Origin: Lentzea fradiae
Lineage (GTDB): Bacteria; Actinomycetota; Actinomycetes; Mycobacteriales; Pseudonocardiaceae
Reading direction: 5' to 3'
Assembly: GCF_900100955.1 (NCBI RefSeq)
Contig: NZ_FNCC01000007.1
Location: 186,001 to 250,000, forward strand
DNA: 64,000 bases
Part shown: positions 1-8,169 of the stretch, piece by piece
Position numbering within the stretch: the first letter of the stretch is position 1
How the letters are laid out: each line of letters opens with the position of its first letter
Notes under the pieces: model-generated
What the model saw: only the letters and a program-made list of their open reading frames with translations
The model's database searches: none
Told to the model about the DNA's origin: nothing
Made by a program: the position numbers and the translations under genes

Positions 1-54
1 GGTCAGTACGCCATGCTGAGCATCAACGAGAACATCGGCACCCTCGGCAGGTGA
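1..54 (+). CDS. C-terminal tail of an unidentified protein, cut by the window edge
   Basis: Frame 1 is open from the first base and gives 17 residues ending ML-SINENIGTLGR before a TGA at 52-54. It converges on the siroheme synthase gene, whose stop lies 7 bases further on. The fragment is too short to assign to a family. It is called because the spacing is what a real tail-to-tail gene pair would show. Confidence 0.4.
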   Translation, partial: GQYAMLSINENIGTLGR

Positions 55-61
55 CCGGAGC

Positions 62-1282
62 TCAACCGTCCACTTCGGACGCCTGGCCTCCGATGCCCGC
101 CACCGGCCCCACCACGATGATCGCGGGCGGGCGGATCGCGTGCTCCTTCATGTCGGCGTCCAAGGACTCCAGAGTGGACCGCAGCACCCGCTGCGCCGAG
201 GTGCTGCCCTCCTGCACGACGGCCACGGGCGTGGACCCAGGACGGCCCTCCATCAGAGCCGAAGCGAACGCACCGGCGCGTTCGACGGCCATCATCAGCA
301 CGACGGTGCCCTGCAGGCGTGCGATGGCGGGCCAGTCCACGAGTGAGCGCGGGTCGTCGGGGGCGACGTGGCCGGAGACGACGACCACCTCGTGGGCCAC
401 CCCTCGGTGCGTCACGGGGACACCGGCGAGGGCGGGCACGCCGAACGCGGACGTCACGCCGGGCACCACGGTGACCGGGATGCCCGCCTCGGCGCACGCC
501 AGCAGCTCCTCGAAGCCGCGGCCGAAGACGTACGGGTCGCCGCCCTTCAGGCGGACGACGAACTTGCCCTCCTTGGCGCGGTCGACGAGGGTCTGGTTGA
601 TGAAGTCCTGCGTGGCCGCGCGGCCGTAGGGAATCTTCGCCGCGTCCACGACCTCGACGTGCGCGGGCAGTTCCTCCAGCAGCTCGCGGGGGGCCAGGCG
701 GTCGGCCACCACCACGTCGGCGTGGGCCAGCAAGCGCTTGCCCTGCACGGTGATCAGCTCGGGGTCGCCGGGGCCGCCGCCGACGAGGGCCACGCCCACG
801 GGTGGGGCCGCCTGGTCGGCGATGCGGCCGTCGCGCAGGGCGGCCACCAGGCCGTCGCGCACCGAGGCGGAACGGCGGTGTTCGCCGCCTGCCAGGACGC
901 CGAGCAGCATGCCGTCGTGCGTGCCGGTGGCGGGGGTGACGGCCGTGCCTTCGACGGCGATGTCCGCGCGCACGCAGAACACGCGCTGCGCGAGTGCCTC
1001 TTCGCCGATCTGCGCGTTCACCTCGACGTCGGACGTGCACGCGACGACGTACCAGGCGCCTTCGACGTCACCGGCCTGGAAGCGGCGCTGGTGCCACGTC
1101 AGCTCCCCCGCGTCGACCATGCCCTGCACGGCGGGGGTGACGGACGGCGACACGAGGTCGACGGCCGCGCCGGACGCGATCAGGCGGGGCAGCCTGCGTT
1201 GCGCGACGGTGCCACCGCCGACCACGAGGACGCGCCGGCCCTTCAGGTCGAGACCGGCCAGGTAGTGCTGTTCGAAGGGCAT
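62..1282 (-). CDS. cysG: Siroheme synthase-type protein: precorrin-2 dehydrogenase fused to uroporphyrinogen-III C-methyltransferase
   Basis: This should methylate uroporphyrinogen III at C2 and C7 with SAM to give precorrin-2, and oxidise precorrin-2 with NAD for siroheme. Residues 1-150 form the dehydrogenase part, with a dinucleotide site RVLVVGGGTVAQRR near 17-30. Residues 163-400 form the class III methyltransferase, with VGGGPGDPELIT near 167-178 and RLKGGDPYVFGRG near 244-256, both intact. The protein is about 406 residues, slightly shorter than E. coli CysG. The ATG at 1282 is preferred over an upstream in-frame codon because the conserved N-terminus begins there. It feeds both siroheme and the cobalamin pathway encoded at 3009-10080 but is not part of that operon. 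Confidence 0.93.
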   Translation of the reverse strand: MPFEQHYLAGLDLKGRRVLVVGGGTVAQRRLPRLIASGAAVDLVSPSVTPAVQGMVDAGELTWHQRRFQAGDVEGAWYVVACTSDVEVNAQIGEEALAQRVFCVRADIAVEGTAVTPATGTHDGMLLGVLAGGEHRRSASVRDGLVAALRDGRIADQAAPPVGVALVGGGPGDPELITVQGKRLLAHADVVVADRLAPRELLEELPAHVEVVDAAKIPYGRAATQDFINQTLVDRAKEGKFVVRLKGGDPYVFGRGFEELLACAEAGIPVTVVPGVTSAFGVPALAGVPVTHRGVAHEVVVVSGHVAPDDPRSLVDWPAIARLQGTVVLMMAVERAGAFASALMEGRPGSTPVAVVQEGSTSAQRVLRSTLESLDADMKEHAIRPPAIIVVGPVAGIGGQASEVDG

Positions 1283-1334
1283 GGGTAGAAGCATCCACAC
1301 GGGACCGGCCGTGTCCAGCCGGAAGGGAACATGG

Positions 1335-2051
1335 TCACAGCGGCAACAGCTCGAACGACGTGGCCAGAACTCCGCCGTACCGTTTGCCCACCGCCTCGGC
1401 CATCGTCCGCAGGAACGTCTCGGGGTCGGCCATGTCGCCGCTCAGCGCCTCCAGATACGCCTTGTGGGCGCGTAGTGACGCCACCGAAGCGTCGAACGAG
1501 GCGGTGATGTCCACGGCGTGCGTCGCCAAGGGCGAGGACGCCGCCGCCACGTACTTCACGCCGTCCCACTTCTCCTGTCCCAGATCCTGGAAGAGCCACC
1601 GGTTGCCCGCGTCGCGCACGGCGTCGACGGTGGCACGTCCGACGGCGATGTGGTCGGCCATGTTCAGGCCGCCGCCACCGGGCCAGGTTTCCCGGAAGTT
1701 ACCGGTGATCACGACTTCCGGGCGGTGCCGGCGGATCGCGCCCGCGATGTCGCGCCGCAACGGGACCCCGTACTCGATGAGGCCGTCCGGGTGATCCAGG
1801 AACTCGACGTCCGTCACGCCGACGACCGCGCACGACTCGATCTGTTCCTGCACGCGCAACGGACCGCAGACCTCAGGGTCCATCGTGTCGATGCCGGCCT
1901 CACCACGGCACGCGAGCAGGTAGGCGATCTTCTTGCCCTGCGCGGTCCAACGCGCGATGGCGCCCGCACCGCCGTACTCCATGTCATCGGGGTGGGCGAC
2001 GACGACGAGAGCGCTCGACCAGTCCTCCGGCATAGCTTCGAGATCAGACAT
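1335..2051 (-). CDS. PIG-L family deacetylase (LmbE-like)
   Basis: A zinc-dependent N-acetyl hydrolase of the PIG-L/MshB/Mca superfamily, about 238 residues. The metal motif AHPDD occurs near the N-terminus (VVVAHPDDMEYGG) and a later NMADHIAVGR segment supplies the usual C-terminal metal histidine. Members deacetylate GlcNAc-type substrates or cleave mycothiol conjugates; the exact substrate cannot be read from sequence. The ATG at 2051 is chosen because the residues before it do not resemble the family. It lies downstream of a secreted protease gene, from which it is separated by a hairpin. Confidence 0.85.
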   Translation of the reverse strand: MSDLEAMPEDWSSALVVVAHPDDMEYGGAGAIARWTAQGKKIAYLLACRGEAGIDTMDPEVCGPLRVQEQIESCAVVGVTDVEFLDHPDGLIEYGVPLRRDIAGAIRRHRPEVVITGNFRETWPGGGGLNMADHIAVGRATVDAVRDAGNRWLFQDLGQEKWDGVKYVAAASSPLATHAVDITASFDASVASLRAHKAYLEALSGDMADPETFLRTMAEAVGKRYGGVLATSFELLPL

Positions 2052-2054
2052 GCG

Positions 2055-2085
2055 TGCAGGGTGCGCGCAGAGCACGCACCCTGCA
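2055..2085 (-). terminator. Hairpin between the trypsin-like protease gene and the PIG-L gene
   Basis: An 11-bp perfect inverted repeat TGCAGGGTGCG / CGCACCCTGCA with a 9-base loop lies 12 bases beyond the protease stop and directly before the PIG-L start. No U-run follows on the minus strand, so it may be a weak terminator or an attenuating structure on the PIG-L leader. Confidence 0.5.
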
Positions 2086-2096
2086 ACAACGAGCGC

Positions 2097-2873
2097 TTAC
2101 AGCTGGGCGTTGATGACCGAGTAGTACGGCGCGATGCGGCCGTACACGCCGGGGTAGCCCGCGGCCGCGCAGCCACGGCCCCAGGAGGTGTCACCGATCA
2201 GCTTGCCGCCGTAGACCAGCGGGCCACCGGAGTCGCCCTGGCAGGCGTCCACGCCGCCCTGCGGGAAGCCCGCGCACACCATGGACGTGTTGCTGTACTG
2301 CGAGTACGCCGACTTGCAGGTGGCGTCGGAGGTCAGCGGCACGTTGGCCTTGAGCAGGTAGCGCGAGGCCGACCCGCCGGAGGACGTGGTGCCCCAGCCG
2401 AGGATGAGCGCCGAGTTGCCCGCCGCGTAGAGCGAGGTGTCCGACGGGGTGGCGAGCGGCAGGGTCGCCGAGCTGATGTTGCGGTCGAGGGTCAGCACGG
2501 CCACGTCGTAGCCCGCGGTCGCGGTGGTGTAGCTCGGGTGCACCCAGATCCTGGTCACGGACGCGACCGTGCCCGCGGTGCTCTGCTTGTCGTCACGGCC
2601 GTGCACGACGCGCACGCTGGAGGCCGAGCTGCCCTTCACGCAGTGGGCGGCGGTGACGACCTTGTTGGTCTTCACGAGCGTGCCGCCGCAGAACTGCGAG
2701 CCGGAGGTGGAGGCCAGGTAGACGACCCAGGGGTACGTCGAGGTGCTCGCGCGCGTGCCGCCGACGATCATCGGCGAGACGTCGTCGGCGTTGGCGGCGG
2801 GAGCGACGAAGAAGATGCTCGCGAGCGCGGACACCACGACGGACACGATCAGGCGATGCAGGGTTTTCGCCAT
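2097..2873 (-). CDS. Secreted trypsin-like serine protease (S1 family), copy 1
   Basis: A 258-residue extracellular endopeptidase. A signal peptide (MAKTLHRL then a hydrophobic stretch ending PAANA) is followed by a short propeptide and the activation site IVGG. The triad motifs are all present: TAAHC for His, DVAVLTL for Asp and CQGDSGGP for Ser. Conserved cysteines FCGG and AAHC suggest disulfides. The ATG at 2873 has a GGAAGG ribosome site seven bases upstream, so the longer frame is rejected. Two further paralogs lie at 16011-16745 and 17973-18737. Confidence 0.95.
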   Translation of the reverse strand: MAKTLHRLIVSVVVSALASIFFVAPAANADDVSPMIVGGTRASTSTYPWVVYLASTSGSQFCGGTLVKTNKVVTAAHCVKGSSASSVRVVHGRDDKQSTAGTVASVTRIWVHPSYTTATAGYDVAVLTLDRNISSATLPLATPSDTSLYAAGNSALILGWGTTSSGGSASRYLLKANVPLTSDATCKSAYSQYSNTSMVCAGFPQGGVDACQGDSGGPLVYGGKLIGDTSWGRGCAAAGYPGVYGRIAPYYSVINAQL

Positions 2874-3008
2874 GTTGCCAGTCCTTCCCGAGGACGCTGG
2901 ACGGTGCGGAGAAGTGCAGGGTGTGGAGCACTGACGCACACAGCGTCACCGGGGGTGAATCGGCGGCATAACCGACTTTCGTCGGACAAGTCCCGCTTGA
3001 CGGTTGAC

Positions 3009-4265
3009 TCAGCCGTCCCCGACACCGGGCACGACGATTACGTCCGCGTTAACCGGCAGGTCCAGCGTCGGACCGGCCCCGAAAGCGACGAACGCGACCG
3101 CCGCGCCGCTCGCGGCCAGTTCGGTCGCGCCCCCGTGACGGATCTCCGTGCCGGAGCGCAGAATCGGCGTGACCGCCTCGATCGCCTCCGGTGTGCCGAC
3201 GACGAACGCGGCCCGCCGGATCTCGGCCTCCGCGCGGGGCGTGCGTTCCTCCGCGGGGCCGGGACCGAGGCCGACCAGCGCGAGCCGGCCGCGCGGCAGC
3301 ACCCGCGCCGCGGCCACCGTCACCTTGTCCCGCTTGAACTTCTCGGCGGCCAGCTCGACCGGTGCGCCGCCGCCGATCTGCCGTGCGCCGCGCAACGCCG
3401 CCGCTTCCGCGACGCTGGCCGTGCCCATCGAGTTGCGCACCACCGAGCTCGGGTTCGGCACCCCGATCTCCGCGAGCTCCTCGGTCGGGAACGTCAGCAG
3501 GTCGGCGGTGTCGCCGTGCCAGAAACCCCAGTCCTCCACCGCGTCCACGATGCCGGGCTCGTCCGCCTTGGCGTCCAGGGTCGCGAACGCCTTGATGGCG
3601 CGCAGGTCGAGCCCGCCCTGAGCGTCCAGTTCCGACAGTGCCGCGCCGATGCTCGTGGCGGACGCACCGCGCGTCGACCCCACGCCGACGACGAGCGTGC
3701 GCGGCACGATCCGCAGCACGTTCTTCTTCGCCGCGGCGGCCCGGTCGTCGACGACGATCACCCACGTCGCGTTCTCGCCGTCGGCCACCACGTTCGGCGG
3801 CAGCGCGGGCAGCGGGAAGCTCAACGGGTTGCGCAGCACCACCTTCTCGCCCGCCTCGATGGCCTCGACGCACGCCGCGACGTCGCCCTCCACCCTGGCG
3901 TCGAGCTGCTCGGCCAGGTCGTCCAGCACCGAGTCGACCGACGGGCCGCCGGTGACGACGGGGGCGAGGTTCAGCGCGTCGGCGACCTGGCGGGTCAGGG
4001 CCGCCGCGTCACCGGCGAGCGCGACGGCGAACCGCCGGTCCACGCACACCACGGCCGGGTCGGAGTCCTTGCCGCGCACCAGTGGCGCGATCAGCCGCAC
4101 GACCGATCCCGCGTCCAGGAAGAACACGGCCGCGTCGAGGCGGCTCCACAGGTTCGAGGCCGCGATCTTGACGGGACCGTCCGGGACGACGGCGTCCGGG
4201 CCGAGGAGACCGGCGAGGTCGGCGGCGTCACCGCGGTCCGCCGGTCCCGCGAACACACCGATCAC
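3009..4265 (-). CDS. CbiG-like cobalamin protein fused to a truncated CobJ-like domain
   Basis: 418 residues from a GTG that overlaps the stop of the upstream gene (GTGA). Residues 30-110 match the CbiG N-domain (VRLIAPLVRGKDSDPAVVCVD) and 190-320 match CbiG_C (GVGSTRGASATSIGAAL). CbiG opens the ring at the C20 step of the anaerobic route. Residues 327-418 look like the first half of CobJ (LALVGLGPGPAEERTP) and stop at VVPGV, about 90 residues instead of about 240. The LSGHxGGAN element expected in CbiG reads LAGDAAALT here (82-91). Activity in the standard pathway is therefore doubtful. It is the last gene of the riboswitch operon. Confidence 0.75.
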   Translation of the reverse strand: MIGVFAGPADRGDAADLAGLLGPDAVVPDGPVKIAASNLWSRLDAAVFFLDAGSVVRLIAPLVRGKDSDPAVVCVDRRFAVALAGDAAALTRQVADALNLAPVVTGGPSVDSVLDDLAEQLDARVEGDVAACVEAIEAGEKVVLRNPLSFPLPALPPNVVADGENATWVIVVDDRAAAAKKNVLRIVPRTLVVGVGSTRGASATSIGAALSELDAQGGLDLRAIKAFATLDAKADEPGIVDAVEDWGFWHGDTADLLTFPTEELAEIGVPNPSSVVRNSMGTASVAEAAALRGARQIGGGAPVELAAEKFKRDKVTVAAARVLPRGRLALVGLGPGPAEERTPRAEAEIRRAAFVVGTPEAIEAVTPILRSGTEIRHGGATELAASGAAVAFVAFGAGPTLDLPVNADVIVVPGVGDG

Positions 4266-5089
4266 TTCTTGGTTCCCCACAGCACGGTCACCGGGACGGC
4301 CGGGGCGAACCCCGAGTCGAGCAGGCGGGACGCGGTCCAGTGCACGCCCTCCACCTCGTAGCCCGCGGCCTGCAACGCGTCGCGGGCGGGCACGATCTCG
4401 TCCACGCTCTCCGTCGCGACGACCACGCGCTTGGCGGACACGGCCGCGCTCGACTTGACCGCCGCCAGGTCCCCGCGGCCGACGAACACGGCATCCGGGC
4501 GCGGCAGCGCGGACGGGTCCGGTTCGGACTCCTCGACGCGGACGTCCACGCCGTGCGCGGAGGCGTTCGCGATGATCCGCACGCACTGCACCGGATCGGG
4601 CTCGACCGCGATCACCGCGGCACCCAGCCGGGCGCACTCCACACCCACGGCACCGGACCCGGCCAGCACGTCCCACACCAGCACGCCGGGCCGCGGCGCC
4701 AGGCGGGCCAGCACGAACGCGCGGACCTCGGCGCCCAGGACGTGGGTGCGGCTCGCGAACGCGTCGTCCGGCAACGCCCAGCCGTCGTTGGAGCGCAGGA
4801 ACTCGTTATCGGCCAGGCACAGCACGGCCTCGGGCGCCGTCCAGCGGCGGGTGACCGCGTCCTTCGGGTCGATGGGGACCAGCTCCTCGCCGTCCGCGAC
4901 GAGCAGCGTGCGGCGCCAGCCCGCGATGCCCGCGCCGATCTCGGCGGGACCGATGCCCTCGGCCAGCCGCACGACGACGGCGGAACGGGCACGGCACACG
5001 TTCAGCGCCGGACGCAGACCGTCCGCCGCGTCGACGACCTCGACGGGACGCCCGGCCGCCTCGCGCAGCTTCTCCACGGCGGCGGACAT
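4262..5089 (-). CDS. CobL/CbiT-like precorrin methyltransferase-decarboxylase, N-terminally shortened
   Basis: 275 residues. Residues 105-275 resemble CbiT, with a SAM-binding segment LVWDVLAGSGAVGVE (137-151) close to the family DVGAGSGSVAIE. Residues 1-95 look like only the second half of a CbiE domain; the GxGPG start of CbiE is absent, and full CobL proteins are about 400 residues. The usual LTKREVRA reads VLGAEVRA. Its ATG overlaps the CobM-like stop (TGATG) and its stop overlaps the CbiG-like start, so the three are translationally coupled. The family role is methylation at C5/C15 and decarboxylation of precorrin-6Y; retention of that role is uncertain. Confidence 0.75.
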   Translation of the reverse strand: MSAAVEKLREAAGRPVEVVDAADGLRPALNVCRARSAVVVRLAEGIGPAEIGAGIAGWRRTLLVADGEELVPIDPKDAVTRRWTAPEAVLCLADNEFLRSNDGWALPDDAFASRTHVLGAEVRAFVLARLAPRPGVLVWDVLAGSGAVGVECARLGAAVIAVEPDPVQCVRIIANASAHGVDVRVEESEPDPSALPRPDAVFVGRGDLAAVKSSAAVSAKRVVVATESVDEIVPARDALQAAGYEVEGVHWTASRLLDSGFAPAVPVTVLWGTKK

Positions 5090-6138
5090 CAGTTACCGGG
5101 GGTGCGCTTGGCGGCCTTGCGGGACTTCTTCTGGCCCGACGCCTTGGGGTCGGACGTGGAGGCGCGGACCGTGGGCGGCTTGGGCTTCTCGGCCGCGACG
5201 ACGGTCAGCTTCGGCTTGGCTCCCGATTCCTCGGCCGGCTTGCGCACCGACTGCTGTATCCCCTCGACCGCCGTCCACGCCGGATTGGACTCCGCCGGTG
5301 CGCCCGCCGGCACGGGAAGCGGCGCGGGGATCGGCTCGTCCGTGCGGGTCGCGAGGCGCGAGGCGGCCCGGCGCGACCAGCGGGTGGGGCGGGCGGCGCG
5401 GAGCGGCTCCTCGACGGACGTGGTGGCCGAGGCCGAGACGCGCCGCGTCGGCGGCTTCACCGCCTCGCCGACCAGGAACAGCGTGGGGCGGTACAGCTTG
5501 TGCTGCTTCACCACCGACTCCAGCTCACCGACCGTGGTGTGCACGAGCACCTCGTCGGCCTGGCTCACCTTGTACGCCACCACGACCGGCGTCTCGGCGG
5601 TGTAGCCGCCTTCCAGCAGTTTCTCGACGAACTGGCCGGTGCGCGCGCCGGAGACCGTCGCGGCCATCGTCGTCTGCAAGGCGGCGAACTCGCGGACCTG
5701 CTCGCTGCTCTCCGGCGCGATCAGGACGGCGGAGGACGCCGTGGTCGTGGTGATCTCCCTGCCGATCTTGGCGGCAGCGGCGGCGACGACGGACACGCCC
5801 GGCACCACCTCGACGTCGAGACCGAGCCGCAGGCACAGGTCGTGCTGGTCCTGGACACCGCCGCCGGTCGCCGCGTCGCCCGCGTGCAGGCGCACGACCT
5901 TCTGCCGGGCCGCGGCGGCACGGCGGTACAGGTCGGTGATCTCCTCCTGCGTCACGCGGGAGAAGTCGACCAGCTCGGCCTCGGAGCGGGCGTGCTCGCG
6001 CACGCACTCGGCCTCCACCGCGCTGGGAGCCCAGATGACGACGTCGGCCTCCGCGATGCGGCGAGCGCCGCGGAGGGTGATGAGGTCGGCGGCACCGGGA
6101 CCGGCGCCGACGAAGGAGACCCGACCGGTCGTCGTCAC
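5089..6138 (-). CDS. cobM: CobM-like precorrin-4 C11-methyltransferase with a basic, Pro/Ala/Lys-rich C-terminal extension
   Basis: 349 residues; residues 5-240 align with CobM (SFVGAGPGAADLITLRGAR at the N-terminus, LFLVGEA at the domain end). CobM methylates C11 of the corrin ring. The conserved SGDPSLYGA loop reads AGDAATGGG (86-94) and the following QTVILTR region reads SAVLIAP, so substrate-contact elements have changed. Residues 240-349 form an extra low-complexity tail rich in Lys, Pro and Ala, not found in normal CobM of about 250 residues. The gene begins 30 bases after cobB. Confidence 0.78.
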   Translation of the reverse strand: MTTTGRVSFVGAGPGAADLITLRGARRIAEADVVIWAPSAVEAECVREHARSEAELVDFSRVTQEEITDLYRRAAAARQKVVRLHAGDAATGGGVQDQHDLCLRLGLDVEVVPGVSVVAAAAAKIGREITTTTASSAVLIAPESSEQVREFAALQTTMAATVSGARTGQFVEKLLEGGYTAETPVVVAYKVSQADEVLVHTTVGELESVVKQHKLYRPTLFLVGEAVKPPTRRVSASATTSVEEPLRAARPTRWSRRAASRLATRTDEPIPAPLPVPAGAPAESNPAWTAVEGIQQSVRKPAEESGAKPKLTVVAAEKPKPPTVRASTSDPKASGQKKSRKAAKRTPGN

Positions 6139-6168
6139 GACAGCTCCACAGGGGTTTCGGCGAGAGGC

Positions 6169-7545
6169 TTAGGCGATGACCGTACCGCCTGCCGATCCGG
6201 CCACGAACGGGTGGCAGGCGCGCACGAAACGGGCCACCGCCTCCGGGTCGCCCGCCGGGTGCGTGTGCAGGTACGACGCGTGCACGCCCCCTGTCACGAA
6301 GCCTTCCGCCACCGGCCGCGAGTCGGCACCGCGCCAGTGCCACGCGGGCGGGTCCGAGTGCGGGACGGACAGCCGGGTGCGGTGGAACTCGTGGCCCGTC
6401 ACGCGGCTGCCCGGCAGGTGCAGCGGTGAGCCCGCGGACGCCACGGCGTCCCGGTAGCCCAGCGTCAGCTTCGGCGTCATGACCCCGTCGGCGTCGAGCA
6501 CCCCGCACATCGGGTGGCCGTCGAGCGAGCGCGCGAGGTAGAGCAGCCCGCCGCACTCCGCGTGGACCGGCGCACCCGACCGCGCGAACCCGCCGATTGC
6601 GGCACGCAGCTTCTCGTTGCGCGACAACGCTTCCGCGTGCTGTTCGGGGAACCCGCCCGGCAGCACCAGCCCCGCTGTGCCCGCCGGGAGGTCCTCGTCG
6701 CGCAACGGGTCGACGACGGCCACCGCCGCGCCCGCCGCCTCCAGCACCTCGACGTGCTCCGCGTAGCCGAAGGTGAACGCCGCACCTCCCGCCACCGCGA
6801 TCACCGGCTCGTCCCGGACGCGCTCGACCTCGGGTTCCCACGCGGCGACGGCCATCGACGGCACCGACGACGCAAGAGCGCGCACCGCGTCGAGATCGAC
6901 GTGCGCTGCGACAGCGGCAGCGATGGCGTCGACAGCGGCGACGGCCTCCGCACCGTGCTCGGCGGCCGTCACGAGGCCGAGGTGCCGTGACGGCAGGGAG
7001 AACCGCGGGTCGCGCGGCAGCACGCCGAGCACGTCGAGCCCGACCTCGTCGCACGCCGACCGCAGCACCTGTTCGTGCCGCTCGGACCCGACCTGGTTGA
7101 GGATCACGCCGCCGAGCCGGACCGTGGGGTCGTAGCCGCGGAAGCCGTGCAGCAACGCGGCGAGCGACCGGCTCTGCCCGCGAGCGTCCACGACGAACAG
7201 CACGGGAGCGTTGACCAGCTTGGCGACGTGCGCGGTGGAGCCGATGCCCGCGGTGCCGACGCGACCGTCGAACAGGCCCATCACGCCCTCAACCACGGCG
7301 ATGTCGCAGCCCTTGGCGCCGTGCGCGAACAGGCCGGGGACGCGGTCCTCGCCGACCAGCACCGGGTCGAGGTTGCGGCCGGGCCTGCCGGTGGCGAGCG
7401 AGTGGTAGCCGGGGTCGATGTAGTCGGGCCCGACCTTGAACGGCGCGACCCGCGACCCCGCCCCGCGCAACGCGGCCATCAGTCCCGTCGCGACCGTCGT
7501 CTTGCCGCTGCCGGAGGCCGGGGCCGCGACGACGAGCCGGTTCAC
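6169..7545 (-). CDS. cobB: Cobyrinate a,c-diamide synthase
   Basis: 458 residues. It amidates the a and c carboxylates of cobyrinate (or hydrogenobyrinate) using glutamine and ATP. The N-terminal ATP-binding domain has a P-loop ASGSGKTT near residues 9-16 and FKVGPDYIDPGYH. The C-terminal class I glutaminase-like domain has the nucleophile in HAECGGLLYL. Motifs are intact, unlike the methyltransferases downstream. The start is a GTG overlapping the cobO stop (tgGTGA), which fixes translational coupling with cobO. Confidence 0.95.
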   Translation of the reverse strand: MNRLVVAAPASGSGKTTVATGLMAALRGAGSRVAPFKVGPDYIDPGYHSLATGRPGRNLDPVLVGEDRVPGLFAHGAKGCDIAVVEGVMGLFDGRVGTAGIGSTAHVAKLVNAPVLFVVDARGQSRSLAALLHGFRGYDPTVRLGGVILNQVGSERHEQVLRSACDEVGLDVLGVLPRDPRFSLPSRHLGLVTAAEHGAEAVAAVDAIAAAVAAHVDLDAVRALASSVPSMAVAAWEPEVERVRDEPVIAVAGGAAFTFGYAEHVEVLEAAGAAVAVVDPLRDEDLPAGTAGLVLPGGFPEQHAEALSRNEKLRAAIGGFARSGAPVHAECGGLLYLARSLDGHPMCGVLDADGVMTPKLTLGYRDAVASAGSPLHLPGSRVTGHEFHRTRLSVPHSDPPAWHWRGADSRPVAEGFVTGGVHASYLHTHPAGDPEAVARFVRACHPFVAGSAGGTVIA

Positions 7546-8156
7546 CACTCGATCCCCCGCTGGCCCTTCTGCCCGGCGTCCATCGGGTGCTTGACCTTGG
7601 TCATCTCCACGACGAGGTCGGCGGCTCCGACGAGCTTCTCCGGCGCGTACCGGCCGGTGATGACGACGTGCTGGTGGCCAGGACGGTTCGTGAGGGTGTC
7701 CACGACCTCGTCGACGTCGATCCAGCCCCAGTGCAGCGGGTAGGTGAACTCGTCCAGCACGTAGAGGCCGTGGCGTTCGGCGGCGAGGCGGCGGGCGATC
7801 TCCGCCCAGCCCTCGCGCGCGGCTGCGGCGTGGTCGTCCTCGGTGCCCTGCTTGCGGGTCCAGGACCAGCCCTCGCCCATCTTGTGCCACTCGACGGCGC
7901 CACCCTCGCCGGTCTCGTCGTGCAGCCGTCCGAGGGCGCGGAACGCGGACTCCTCGCCCACCTTCCACTTGGCGGACTTCACGAACTGGAACACGCCGAT
8001 GTCCCAGCCCTGGTTCCAGCCGCGCAGCGCCATCCCGAACGCCGACGTCGACTTCCCCTTCATCTCACCGGTGTGCAGCATCAGCAGCGGCCGGTTGCGG
8101 CGCTGCCGGGTGGTCAGGCCGTCCTTCGGCACCTCGACCGGTTGTCCCTGCGGCAT
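7542..8156 (-). CDS. cobO: Cob(I)yrinic acid a,c-diamide adenosyltransferase (BtuR/CobO family)
   Basis: 204 residues. It transfers the adenosyl group from ATP to reduced cobalt. The P-loop GEMKGKSTSAFG lies near residues 30-41, and the family segment VLDEFTYPLHWGWID is present. Full length for the family. The gene sits 13 bases after the chelatase gene and overlaps cobB by 4 bases. The order chelatase-cobO-cobB also occurs in mycobacteria. Confidence 0.96.
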   Translation of the reverse strand: MPQGQPVEVPKDGLTTRQRRNRPLLMLHTGEMKGKSTSAFGMALRGWNQGWDIGVFQFVKSAKWKVGEESAFRALGRLHDETGEGGAVEWHKMGEGWSWTRKQGTEDDHAAAAREGWAEIARRLAAERHGLYVLDEFTYPLHWGWIDVDEVVDTLTNRPGHQHVVITGRYAPEKLVGAADLVVEMTKVKHPMDAGQKGQRGIEW

Positions 8157-8169
8157 GACGATCTCCCCT

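Noticed and set aside
1518..4361. A 947-codon plus-strand frame
   Set aside because: Opposite the PIG-L, protease and CbiG-like genes, with shadow-like composition.
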